Shown: in pieces, positions 13,181-25,637 of the stretch
Position numbering within the stretch: the first letter of the stretch is position 1
How the letters are laid out: each line of letters opens with the position of its first letter
NCBI GenBank assembly: GCA_030762175.1
Contig: CM060831.1
Coordinates: 33,328,501 to 33,392,500 of the forward strand
Reading direction: 5' to 3'
DNA: 64,000 nt
Source of the DNA: Metallyticus violacea
Taxonomy: Eukaryota > Arthropoda > Insecta > Mantodea > Metallyticidae
Position numbers and translations under genes: made by a program
Notes under the pieces: generated by a model
What the model was told of the DNA's origin: nothing
The model's input: the letters and a program-made list of their open reading frames with translations, nothing else
Databases searched by the model: none

Positions 13181-16100
13181 AGTAGTGTTTAATGCCTATT
13201 TTTACTACTGAGACACCACCATAGGCGGTGGACACTGATGATAGTTCAGATGAAATGATATATTGGGAAAGGATATGTTTTAAGGAAGGAAGCATTCCAG
13301 GCCTAGGTTTAGGTTACCTCCCCAGCATTTGCCAGTTATGAGGACTGAGGAAAACCTGGATAAAACCCCAGTCAGGGAGGATGGTCCTGGTGGTATTCGA
13401 ATGCCAAACCTCCCACTCACGAGTCCGCACCTTAACGACCTCGGCCACCCATGGCGGTAGACCCTCTTATGATATTACTTGTGATAAAATAATATTTATT
13501 ATTGTTGTAGATTAAGAAGTGCTCACGAAGTCAATCTTGTTATGAAGCAGGAACATGACTTAATTTATTTTTATTATGTATTCCACCATAGAATACTAAA
13601 AGTCTATTAATGCAACATTATACTGCACTATACTACACAAAATAATGAGGGCCTACATTGCACCATGGTTTTCCACTGTATGTTAATATAGAAAATCCAT
13701 ATGCCTATTTTTCAACTGTGCAGACTGATCTATTACCCTATGGTGGAAATCCTTGGTATTATCCAGAAGTTTTTTTCTGAATGGCAACATTGCCAGTGCC
13801 AAAAGCCTATGTATGGTCATTGTGTTCTGAAGGAACATTTTTATTTTCTTCATTGTAGAGCAACATTGTTCAGTCTCCATTGTTGTAAGAGGGGTTGTAA
13901 TCACTATCGTGAGCAGTTCACTTAACTGTGGAAAGGTTTCTTGATCCAAGTTGTTCACTAATAGAAACTGCAACATAGCAATTATACCACCTGTGTGTTA
14001 AAAATCTTGTCTGCTGTAGAATACTTCTAGCTCTGTTCTTAATTGCATCTTCAATAATCATGGGAAAGTCTCAACATTAATGTCAAGTTCTCTTTCTTCA
14101 AAATAGAGAATATCCATCAATTTGGAAGCCATGAGGTGGTGCAACTGAGGATGTAGGCAAAAGCCTGCGAAACTAGTTTTGCATAATTCAACAGTAAATG
14201 GAGCATAAGATTATCGAATCGACTCATTAGATAATTACGAACATATTAGTCGCTTTACTGTATTGGTTCCGACATGAAATTAAATATTATATTTAATCTA
14301 TTTGTATGCTTTGTCATGAACAGTTAATGTTCACATTATTACATGAGTGTGAACTTTCATGCTTTTTTTATCTTTTCAAAAAAAAGTGTGATATATGTAA
14401 ATTCCAAATTAGTATATGTACTAACCTCTGCGCTGAAAATCAGACATGGTAAGCAGTACAGTGCATTTCTTAAATTGCACCCCATTACCACTTGTACATA
14501 GTACACTTCCTTGTTAAATTTTTGCTTGTACTCACATTTGTCAGTTCTGGTCACTTTTTCAAGTACTAGATCTAGTCTGTGAGGCCCCAGTTCTTTTATT
14601 TTTAGTTTCTCTTAATAATTTAGTTTTCTGTTGGCACTTAAAATACCTTCAACGGAAATCATGCTGACACTCAAACCTCCAGAATATTTAAAAATCTTTA
14701 AAACGACAAGTCAGCCCTATTTCTGTACTTCATACATCAGTACATCAACAATCACTTTCTAAACTTCTGTTTACGGGAAACATTCAAACCAAATATCATG
14801 TTCCTAACTGATTGCTTGATTATAAATAAAGCTTAGATCAATACACTAATGAAATTTTGTCAATATAAAATATTAAACATTTTGTTTTATAAAAAGCCAT
14901 GAGAAAATAGCTATATACACATACAGCAAATATAGCCTATTTTTTTATTGGAATAAATACAGAGTATAATTATATTTAATTGTAAAATTGGCAAAGACAA
15001 AGCACCTAGAAATCTGCTTACTGTACTATCTGGCAGTATATATGTGAAATGGTAGTAGAGAGGGAGAAATTTTTTTGGAGAAAGCAAGCATTCACATAGG
15101 TTCACGCTTAACGTTGCGCTCGTGGAGTCCTTTTTTTGTTCGCAAGAGAACAACATTTCTCTCACATGTGCACAGGTAATTTAAAATTAGCATAACTTCA
15201 GATGTGCTCCCAGCTTTGTTGTCATGTTTCATCCAGTTTGAAATAACAATGCACCAAATTTAAATATCACAACTTTTAAATTATCACTTACATATTATAT
15301 ATAGGTCCTTCAAAGAAAATATAGACTTTAAAAAAAATGGGTGTTCATGTGCTCTTGTGTTCTTATTCAGAAACTGCTACCTGCTCCCACATTTTGCTCA
15401 TCCAAATCATATGGTGAATTTGTATAGGTAATATGCTATTTGGCATTTTAACAGAAATTGATAACATGCACTTTTTTTTTCCTTCCATTTCAGCGGATCC
15501 AAACATTCCATGTGGCCCAAGAGGAGAAAACAGGGTAAGCTATAACAGCTAGATATATGTTATGTGAAGATATAGCTTCTGCAGCTCATGTCCATAGTTA
15601 AAATTCTTGGCTTCCGGGTGCAAATTGGTCACTGCTGATGTTTCGTACAGTTATACTTTTTTGAAGATGAAATGCTTGAAGGAGGCTAAGAGTCCAGCAC
15701 AGAAAGTAGACCTCTGTTAGGCAACAGAGCTTTGACAAAGTACAGCTCAGTCTGTATGAAATATCAACAGTGACCAATTTTACTATAACATGCAGCAGCA
15801 TCTGGAAGTCAATTATAACTATTTATGTAATTAAAACATTTTAAACAAAAGAAATTTGTTTTTTTAAAAAATATCTGGAACTGACACAGTGAAGCCAAGT
15901 CATATGAATAAAATCATGTGATATATGCCTTACTAAACACTCGTATTGCTTCACTTGTGTAATATTTGGAACCGGTTTCGAAGACCTTCATACGATTCAT
16001 GTCATACCCATGGCCGAAGATGAAGACAAAGGTCTTGGAAACCGGTTCCAAATATTATACAAGTAAGTGAAGCAATACGAGTGCTTAGTACGACATATTT

Positions 16101-19100
16101 CACATGATTTTACTTTTATAATGTTACAAAAACTAATTTGAACCATTTAGTACCAGATAAATAGCATAAATACTTTCTATGCAGATATTTAACAAGAGCG
16201 TATGTATGAACTGATACTCTCAAATTTATTAAGAGTTAAGTAAAATATAATGGTTTGGTAACATATTTCATATACTTGATTTTAAATGGGCATATTTTGG
16301 ATACATTTGCTGCTGTCATCAGCAAAAGACTGACTGGTCTAAGTCTATATTAAACCAAGTAAGTGAAGTGTATGTCACCAAAGAACTTTACATCAACTTT
16401 GAGAGTATATATGCCAAATCAAACTTCATTCTTTTGAAATCTTATTTGTTTGAGATTGAATCATGCCCATTAAAGGGAAATGTATGTTTCAGAAATGTAC
16501 AAATTCACATTCATATAAACTTTTCTCTAAATATTTGTTAAGATTATTAATGCTGAACAATGGTATATTAACTTGCATGCTAATTGGAACTTATACAGTG
16601 AAGCTAATCATATAATTAAGGTCATTGTATGATTCTGTCAAACTACACACTCTTATTTGTCTTAGGAATCCACGGTTAGCTGATGATGTAGACAATTATC
16701 TGCAAAAAATATACTACATTTGAACAAGTAAAGCCAATAAGAGTGTGTTGTTTGACTCAATCATAAAATGATCTTAATAATATATATATATATATATATT
16801 GTTTAAATGTGTAGAAAGATTCTCAGTTACATTTAGAATGACTAATTTTCAAACTTGAAAATAAGAGAGCTTTTTTTTTTTTTTTTTTTGTGGCTAACTT
16901 TAGTGCAGTTTTGGAAATGGATTGGCCATGACTACAGGAAAATATATTAATAGAAGATAAGCTGTTTTTAAATATCAATCTAGTTTTTAGTGTTATTTAA
17001 TGGATCACATTTTGGAAATGTAATTAAATTACAAATTTGCATGTTTTTTAATTTTAAAAATATTTATGTTTATCAATAGATGCTGTACAACATTTCCCCT
17101 TCATTTTAATTTTTGTGCAGAAGGCAAAGTCTTTTTACATGTCATAATTAATCACCACTTATTTCTGATTTTGATTAATTCTAAGCTGCTTTGATTTCAT
17201 TTATTAATCCATCATTGAGAAATTATTCATTCACTATTAGTTTTTTCTGGGAGGTTTTGACTACAATTTCACTTTCCAATTCAGGTGCCAGTGTGTCAGA
17301 TTAAAATTAATGTGCTGTGGATCAAAAAGTAGAACCGGACAGAATCAGTACTTATGAAGACCTAAGTTCATAAAGTTTATAATATTTTCAGCATTCAGAA
17401 AAAAACTATGCATATATCTTCTTCTTCCCCCCTGTCCTCCCCTCCCCCTCTTCCCCCCTCTCCTCCCCTCCCCCGCCTCCTCCTCCTCCTCCTCCACTTC
17501 CTCCTCCTTCTTCTTCTTCTTCTTCTTCTTCTTCTTCTTCTTCTTCTTCTCCTTGTTCTTCTTCTTCATTCAGAATCTTGCTGTCCATTACAATGTGGGT
17601 AAGTCAGCAGTTAGCTGTTGGTTGCAGCCAAGTTTCCTACAGGTGAGAAGGTGGTCAGCATTCATTATTATTCCTGGCTGCTAACACAGGTGTACTCCCA
17701 AGATTGAGAATCCCTATTTTGCAAAGATGTTCTGCAAGATAATCATGGCCTGTTTTATTTGTAAAGTTGCCATCACTTTCTGTGGTTTATTTTATTAGCT
17801 GTCCGTTCTTCTTTAATTTTGGCCCATGGTTTGTCCATGATGTTATTTAAGGTGATGTATTTATAATTTTTGAGACTGGTTTAGTTAGTAGAAACTGTAA
17901 CTGGCTACAAAATAATGGTATTGGTAGAGTAATGGAAAATTTTCATTTAAGACCTAGGATTAGATCAGAGCTGGTCCCCTGGAATTCCAGTAGGCTGCTG
18001 CTGATGAACCAGGGACTGGGGACTGATGCAATCAAGGTGGAAATATTGTATTTGTTCAGTTATATTAGAACTTGGATAAAGGTGATACAATAAAGCCAAT
18101 TGTTGTAATTGTATTTTTTTGTAATTGTGAGGGACATACCCTAAAATGGCCTGGGCCAGTTAGGTGGAAGCCCTCTCGTAGTGTGTATTTTATTTTTTTT
18201 ATTTGTTATCATATCAATAAATTTCGATATCATATTGAACATATTCTGGTGGGTTCTCTTGCATAGATTGCTGCTTAGCTTATAACAGAATTTTTAAGGT
18301 TTCTAAATAGCTGGTTATTATGGTTATTGGATCTTTTTGAGTTGTTAATTCTAATTTAAGTTTTGATTTTACACATATTTGATATTTTAGGGATTTAATC
18401 CTAACAAATGTATTTTCACTTGTATTTTAATTTCTTCTTCAATTGGAATGTTTCTGTTATATAACTGTAAAACTGTGGTTAGGGTACTCTTAACTCCTTC
18501 TGTAATTAATCTCAATACTCACTTTTGTATTTCTGTAGTTTAAGAAGGTTGCTTGAGTTTGTTATTATAGTGGTTTCATTACTATATTTAAGCATTGATT
18601 TTAAATATTTGGTATGTTTTATTTGGGGTGTCTTCTCCCAAAGTCAGTGGGAGCTACCCCATTTTAATCCTACTATGCAGGGATCTAAATGTATTCACTG
18701 AAAATAATTATTAGCAATTGGATGCTCAGGCATTAAACAATGTAGAAAAGGTCAGTCAAAGAGACACTTAAAATGTTAAGGCAGTAAAAAAGGCATTATA
18801 TACTATTACTGGTAATTAAACATTTATTTAAATACAATGATCATTAAATTTGTAAAAAAATATATTGTTTAAATTATTAGCAACCTGAAATTGCTTGTAT
18901 TTTTTTTATAAGTAAGCATTTAAATAATGACTTTTATTAAAATGTAAATTGGAACTTGCACAGTGAAATCAATCATATAATTGATATTATTCTATGATTT
19001 AGTTGAAATTTAAATTACTTGAAATGGTTTAGTTGATATTAAAATAATGAAATGTCTAGGAAATCTGGAATTTGGAATATACAGAAAGAATAAATGCGCA

Positions 19101-22100
19101 GATAATCACATCAAAGCTGACAGTTTTAATCCCTATCACACAAACATGCAGTTATCAACAGTTTAACACACCGGCCAGTTGACCTAAAATTAGCAAAGAA
19201 GAATATTTTAATGAATATAAACAAATAGAAGAAACAGCGGTTAAAAATGGTTTTAAAAAGGCATACGTACACAAAAAGATGCAGAAATTCATAGACAAAA
19301 ATGTATCAAAGAAACCAGAACACTTTCAGCAAGAAAAGATAAACTAATTTTTAAAAAATTCACATTTCATCCATGGGCTACAAAAAATTTCAGAATATTC
19401 TTAAAGATTTTAATATAGGTTGGCACTGGTTAATAGATTTAATGTTAAAAACCTACTGATAGACAACGTTAATGACAATATTCCACAAGAGAAAAAAATC
19501 GGGTATTTATAAAATAAATTATGCAGAATGTGAAAAAATTTACATTGGAAAAACAAAGGGAAACACAGGCACACGATTAAAGGAAATTTCCAGGAGGATA
19601 AAGTACAAGCAGATAGAGAAATCAGCAATAGCATATCAATTTTGTACAGAAAATCACGACATAGTGAATAAAGCAAATTTATTAAAATCAGTATAAGGAC
19701 CTACAAAACTAGTAACTTGGGAGAAAATCTACATCTATAAATACAAAGACAGTCTAATGAATTTCAACACTGCTGGGGATGATAACAGAAACTATAAGTT
19801 TATCACACCGCCACCAGAGCAGAATACATATTCCCACAGCTTAATGAATTAACCAACAGTTGAATTTTAGCCCAACTGATGATGAGAACCAAATTTTCTC
19901 GAACTGGTGGTATATATTATGACAAATGGAGCATTAAGAGTGTATAGTTCAATTAAATCATACAATGATATCAATTAAAAACTTTTGTATTTTCTTTAAT
20001 AGCAATATCAGTAAAGAAAATTCATAAAAACATATGAGACATTTGCTAAACAACTGACTTTTCTCCTTGGTATTTTTGTATTAAATGTGCAGAATATGAA
20101 AGGAAAGCCTATTCCTTGTTAAGTCTAACAAAGAGTGCTGCCAGAAATTTCAAGGCAAAGTGTTTTAAGTGCACTTCTTGTCAAAAATTTATGATTGTGG
20201 AATAGGTGTAGTAGTCTAGTTTTCATTAAAGGCAAGTTAGTATGTAAAAGTTTTTGTTATCACATCATTGATGCTGTTAAAGCCTTTGTAATCAGAACTG
20301 TTTCTTTCTGTAATTGCAGTGACTACTTTTACAAGTCAATAATGCAAACATATCAGCAGCTCACAATAAAAACTACAGCACCCTATTTGTGTGACTTGAA
20401 GTTTTATGAAAGTCTTCCAAGGAGGGATTGACACATTGTTAGACATAGAGCATTTTAAAATATATGAAAATAATTTTAAAAATGGTAGAAATAGGCAAAA
20501 TGGTAAAAAATAGCAAAATATGACAAAAGCAAAAATAAAACCCTTCCTTAATGTTTAATAATTCACAAATATCATTTCCATATACTTGGATTTTTCAATT
20601 TAATTACATTAAATATTAGTGTTTTTAATGAGTAAAAAATATTGTATCTTTTCAAAATCAGTATGGGAACTAGAAGAATAAAAAAAAAAAAATAGCTCAG
20701 AATATGGGAATTCTGGTAATTCACTTACAAAAGATTTGGTCATCCTACATACATCAATGGCAGCAATTGACATTGATGAGCTTTGTATGCAAACAAATAC
20801 TTTGGATATTATGGGCTGGACAGAATTTAATTTTTTTACCTTCTCCAAGGGCTGAAAATATGCATCTTAGAGCACATATAAGAAAAATAAAATAAAAAAT
20901 AAGTGTTGTAAAAGGAGGTACCAATTGCTTTGAATTTTTGATTTTGCAGCAGTTAGCAAGATATACTAATATGTAATAGTTAAACTCTAGATTCATACTG
21001 AGAAATTTATATTTGCAAACCTTTTTTTTTTTTTTTTTTTTTGAGACATTACTTTTAAAGCATATTTTGTGCAAGCCAAATGATGAAATCGCCAGATATT
21101 GAACAATTTTCACCCACTTACTTGCATATATTTCAACTGCTGCATTCATCATCAGCAATTTCCCAGCATGGTATGCAGATATCTCTCTGTAAACATGATG
21201 GATTTGGAGATGAGGTAATTATTATTTGGTAGATCATAACCAAATTGTCTTTATTTTTGTGTATGAATAAATTCTGTAATACAGTTAATTCTACAGGTTT
21301 TGGATAGCAGTTTGACAGTTTGGTATGCAAATGTCTCTGTACATCTGATGAATTTAGAGGTGGGGTCATTGTTATTTGGTAGATTTAAATTAACCAAATT
21401 TTATTTTATTTGTTTGTTTTTATGGAGTCTGCCCTTTGTGTTGGTGTTTAGAAGCTTTAAGCTTTATTTGTTTACTATTTTTAAATGTTTTTTTTTTAAT
21501 TTTTGGCATGGCTAGAATGTAAATTTCTAAACAAATTCAACTTAAAAAAATCTATTAAAATCCAAAACAAAGGATGAACGCCCTTCTCCCTCCCAAAAAA
21601 AAAAGTGAACATTCAGGCATCTATGAAATCAACTGTAAAGACTGTAACAAAAAGTACATGGTAAAACAAAAAAAATTACTTTACATTTTAAGGAACAAAG
21701 AAAAATGTCAAATACAAACACACTGACAAATCAGTAATAGCATTCAATTTTTGGTCCAAAAATAATAAATTCCAAAATGAATGAACATTTCATAAAGGTA
21801 TCCAGAAACATATGGGATAATGTATTACTAAAAAAATGAAATTTGTTTAATTTTGATCTTCCAAATAACAATGGCTCATTTGCAAATTCATCAGATTTAC
21901 AGAGGGCTCTGCATACCACACTGCAAATTTAGAGTGAGCTGATGATGAAGGCAACAGTCTGCGAAACATGTTTGAGTAGGTTTATAATAATTAATTAAAT
22001 ATAAATGCTTCCTTATAATTATTATTACATTTTACTGTGAGAGTCTCCACCATTCAAAATTATATTCACTAGACATATTTGCAAAATTTGCTATTGCTAT

Positions 22101-25100
22101 GCATGAACATGATTTCCATCTGCAATCCTATGATTCACAATTATTCCAAATAAAGAGCTAGGCACAAGCTGCCTAGATTATATACAGTAATGTATATATG
22201 CAACATGTACTCCTCTTAAAATTTAAGATTCAAATTTTGTGTGTATTTTCAAACATTGCTGTTTAGTTGCTCTCTAAAGTGCTGTTCTAAAGAATAGTTC
22301 TTTATTTTCAGACACCACTCCATGTTAGTTCTGAGCACGGCTATGTAAGCAATGTAAAACTCCTGCTGGTTAGTGGAGCAAACTTAATAGCACGTGACAA
22401 CAATGGACTCACACCATTGGATATTGCAGAGAAAGGTGACCATGCAGAGTGTATGCATATACTAAAACAGGAAGCTGGTAAGTGCATCTACATTTTTCTT
22501 AAGTAATTTGGCAACTAATTTATCATGATAAATTATTTGCCACATTTTGATACTTTGAACTATTCTAGAATGTATAATTTACCGTTACTATTTTTTGATG
22601 ATGGTAGAATTTCATAGCTCTAGCACAGATCCTTTTTCCATTCATTGTTTTTACATTTCTAATAATTGTTCATTTGAGATTATTCTCAGCTTTTTTGTAG
22701 TATTTTCTAAAACTTCATCTTGTTTGACTTGAATTGCATTTGGTTATTAAAATTTATGGGTCACACCCGGGTGAGGTCATAAGGTTTTTCAGAACATAAA
22801 AATCTTAGCACAAGTTCTCTGGGAGGGACTTAAATCTGTGGGTCTCATATCATAGGTTTACAGCAAGCTAAAGAATGTCATACCTGAAAAACGAAGTCTG
22901 TGGGCAAAAAAATAACAGCGATTTCATATCCAAATAATACCTTAGCATCATGTTAGAAGTCACTTGAAATATAACTAAATTTGATTGGTTCATACAGTCC
23001 ATGAGTACTTGGGCAACCATTGACAAGTAGAAATGTTGAAGAAGAGAAAGAGAGGGAAGAGGAAGAAGAAAATTAAAAATGGTTCCATATTTTAAATACT
23101 TAAAATTGAATTTGTGTTTAGAAACTATTCAACAGTGAAGCAATGACATCTTTCAAAATTGAACGTAATGTTGACACAAACTTCATTTACAAGTTTTTAA
23201 ATTAGAACATATTTGGGAACCTTCATTTCCATCACCATCTGTTATTGCCTACTTGATAAGTTTAGGGCTCTGTGGTATGGTTTTGGCAGGATCTGAAGTG
23301 CTTCTTAAATCTATTGGCTGGAATAGGATTATTGAAATTTATTAACTTACCTTGATTTTTTTAAAATGAAATTTGTTTCTTAGGTGAATAATTCCATCAG
23401 AGTATGTACCTATTTCATTTTAACAGAATAACTTCCTTTAAAAGTCTAAATGCTTAACAGATTCTACAAGCAGTTCCCTAATAATTTGAATTGGAAATAA
23501 AAGAAGCAAATAAAATGATTAATCATAGTGAAATTGGACTGAATGTGAACATTTTTAATGCAGAGTTGAATTATTTGTATTTTGACACCTAGGCATTCTC
23601 TACCATTTCTGCTCACCTTGGAGAAAGATTGTTTTTCAAGCACACCAGGGGTTAGAAGGTTCAACCATTTTTACAGCAAGGGTGCCTAGAGAATTACACT
23701 ACATTTAAGAAATAAAGTAAAAAATATATTGTTTTGCAATATACTGACTCAAATAAAAAAAAACAATAAAAAAAAAGAAAAGAAGGAAAGTACTAGTTAA
23801 AATAGTTACATATATACAAATGAGTCAGTTTTAGTGTCACCTAATACTGACTCATTTGTATATTTAACAACTTCACTGTTCCTAACTTCTTTTAATTTTA
23901 CAATAGTTACATATACCACATTTACATGTTGGACTCAAACTGATTTGAATACACTTTCCAGATTTGAACTCGGTATGATACTCATTTACATGACATTTTT
24001 CAGTTCATATTGAAACCTATTACTTCTACATAAGTTTTCACTTGCATTACTTTATTTTAATGTTGAATAACCTACCAGATTATCTATTTAACAATTAATT
24101 AATTAATTATTGATTCAAGAAGTAAATTTTGGAAAGAAAAAACTGATGTAGAAAGTTAAATGGAATAATACAATACACATGCATATTTCTTGGGTAAATA
24201 TGAAATGACAAATTCATATAAAATAAAATATTTGTGTGATAAAAATTACTAACATTAAAATGCATTAACATACTCAATTTGATATTAATACATACCCATT
24301 TACATGCATCTCAATCTGGATTCAATCCATTCCATTCCTAGTTTTTAGAAGGATTGAACGGACTGTTGAATACCCGTTTACATTCAAATTTTCAATCCAG
24401 AAAGCCTATTCAAATTGTTTTGAATCCAGCATATATAGGTGGTAATAGTATACTAATGTAACTTTGCACATATGTATGGTCCAGGGTATAATTTATTTAA
24501 TGCTGTTGCACTGCCAATGTACATAATTGCATAAAATAAAAGTAATAAATAAATACCATTACTAATTTTATTATTATTTATTTACTTTTAATTAATTTAT
24601 TTATTTATTTGCTTACCAGATGATGGTGTTAAACACTATCTGGCTGCCCGCAATTCTGTTGTATATTTGCTAGAAAATATGACCATCCTTTTTCAGAAAA
24701 TCTTAAAATAGGCCAATATCTCATTGCAAGATGATTTGAGCTCATTGACAAAAACTCTTGTTGAAATCATTAAGGAGAAATTTGTGGGCATTTATTTTTC
24801 AGGGTTTTTAGCAATATTTGTGGAGGTTTTTGGAGCATTAAAACCTTTTGCAATCTTTCTTGTTGGTTTCCTTGATAACAACTCATCCATGAGTTTTTCA
24901 ATTAAATCATTTGGCTTCTTCTAAACTTGTAATCCTTGATACTAGCAGCTTCTCAAAGAATAATAAAATTTCTCACACCAGAAAATTCTGAGATAAATGT
25001 TTGCAAAATTATTAGATGTAAACTTGCAAGTATATATGAGCTATGTTTTAAAAAATGTGTTGTGACAAAATATGGATCCTAGTAAATAAATAATGTAGGC

Positions 25101-25597
25101 ACAAAAATTGCAAACAAGGATTGTCTGACATACCATGACCTTATTCCACTAGGCAATCAAAGTTTGTATATATTAGTGAAAATGGTTTACCTTTAGTGGC
25201 GACAAGATTCCACTAGAATTAAATTTCCACTGATGCAGGCAATTGGCTTGTTTAGTCAGGTTTATCATGCCATCTGTTTCGGTTGCACTTCTGTAGGAAG
25301 TATGAGTTAGACTTTCTACTGTGTTCTTGTATACTGAGAATGTTAAGCATTTAGGTATCACTTTCTATGATCTCCATTACTTCCACTGCACTGTCTCTGG
25401 CGCATCTGTCTAGTTAGTTACTACATCATAACCTATTACCTGGTAACTGCTCTAACAGCTTCCCTGTGGTTGGTATTCTGAAAGATCCATGCTTTATCAA
25501 TCTGAATTGTTTGGACATCTTGACAAAGAATGCATTGTATCAGTTTTTAATGTTTAATTTTTATGTTTGGATGCTTTTTATTGGGGAGAAAGCTGCA

Positions 25598-25637
<40 letters not shown>

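Larger units (their letters stand above)
18950..19975 (+). mobile_element. Penelope-like element remnant with GIY-YIG domain
   Basis: The ends are inverted: AATTGATATTATTCTATGAT near 18980 pairs with ATCATACAATGATATCAATT near 19957. Inside, around 19195-19335, is a degenerate frame (ISKEEYFNEYKQIEETAVKN) resembling the region after RT in Penelope-like proteins. A GIY-YIG endonuclease frame follows, then a hammerhead-like motif at 19870. RT motifs themselves are gone. The combination of GIY-YIG, inverted terminal segments and hammerhead core identifies the class. Confidence 0.8.

Noticed and set aside
16680..16720. Another intact hammerhead at CTGATGATGTAGAC
   Set aside because: The first core strand is present but the second is A-rich sequence without GAAA, so I record it only as a decayed relative.
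17345..17602. Poly-Glu/Lys and poly-Leu/Ser proteins on both strands
   Set aside because: They are translations of a TTC/CCT simple repeat.
17999..18040. Hammerhead-like CTGATGA followed by ACCAGGGACTGGGG
   Set aside because: No GAAA strand and no helix II.
20754..21158. 134-codon minus-strand ORF
   Set aside because: It includes a poly-A run read as poly-lysine and overlaps the end of the Penelope-like remnant. No family signal.
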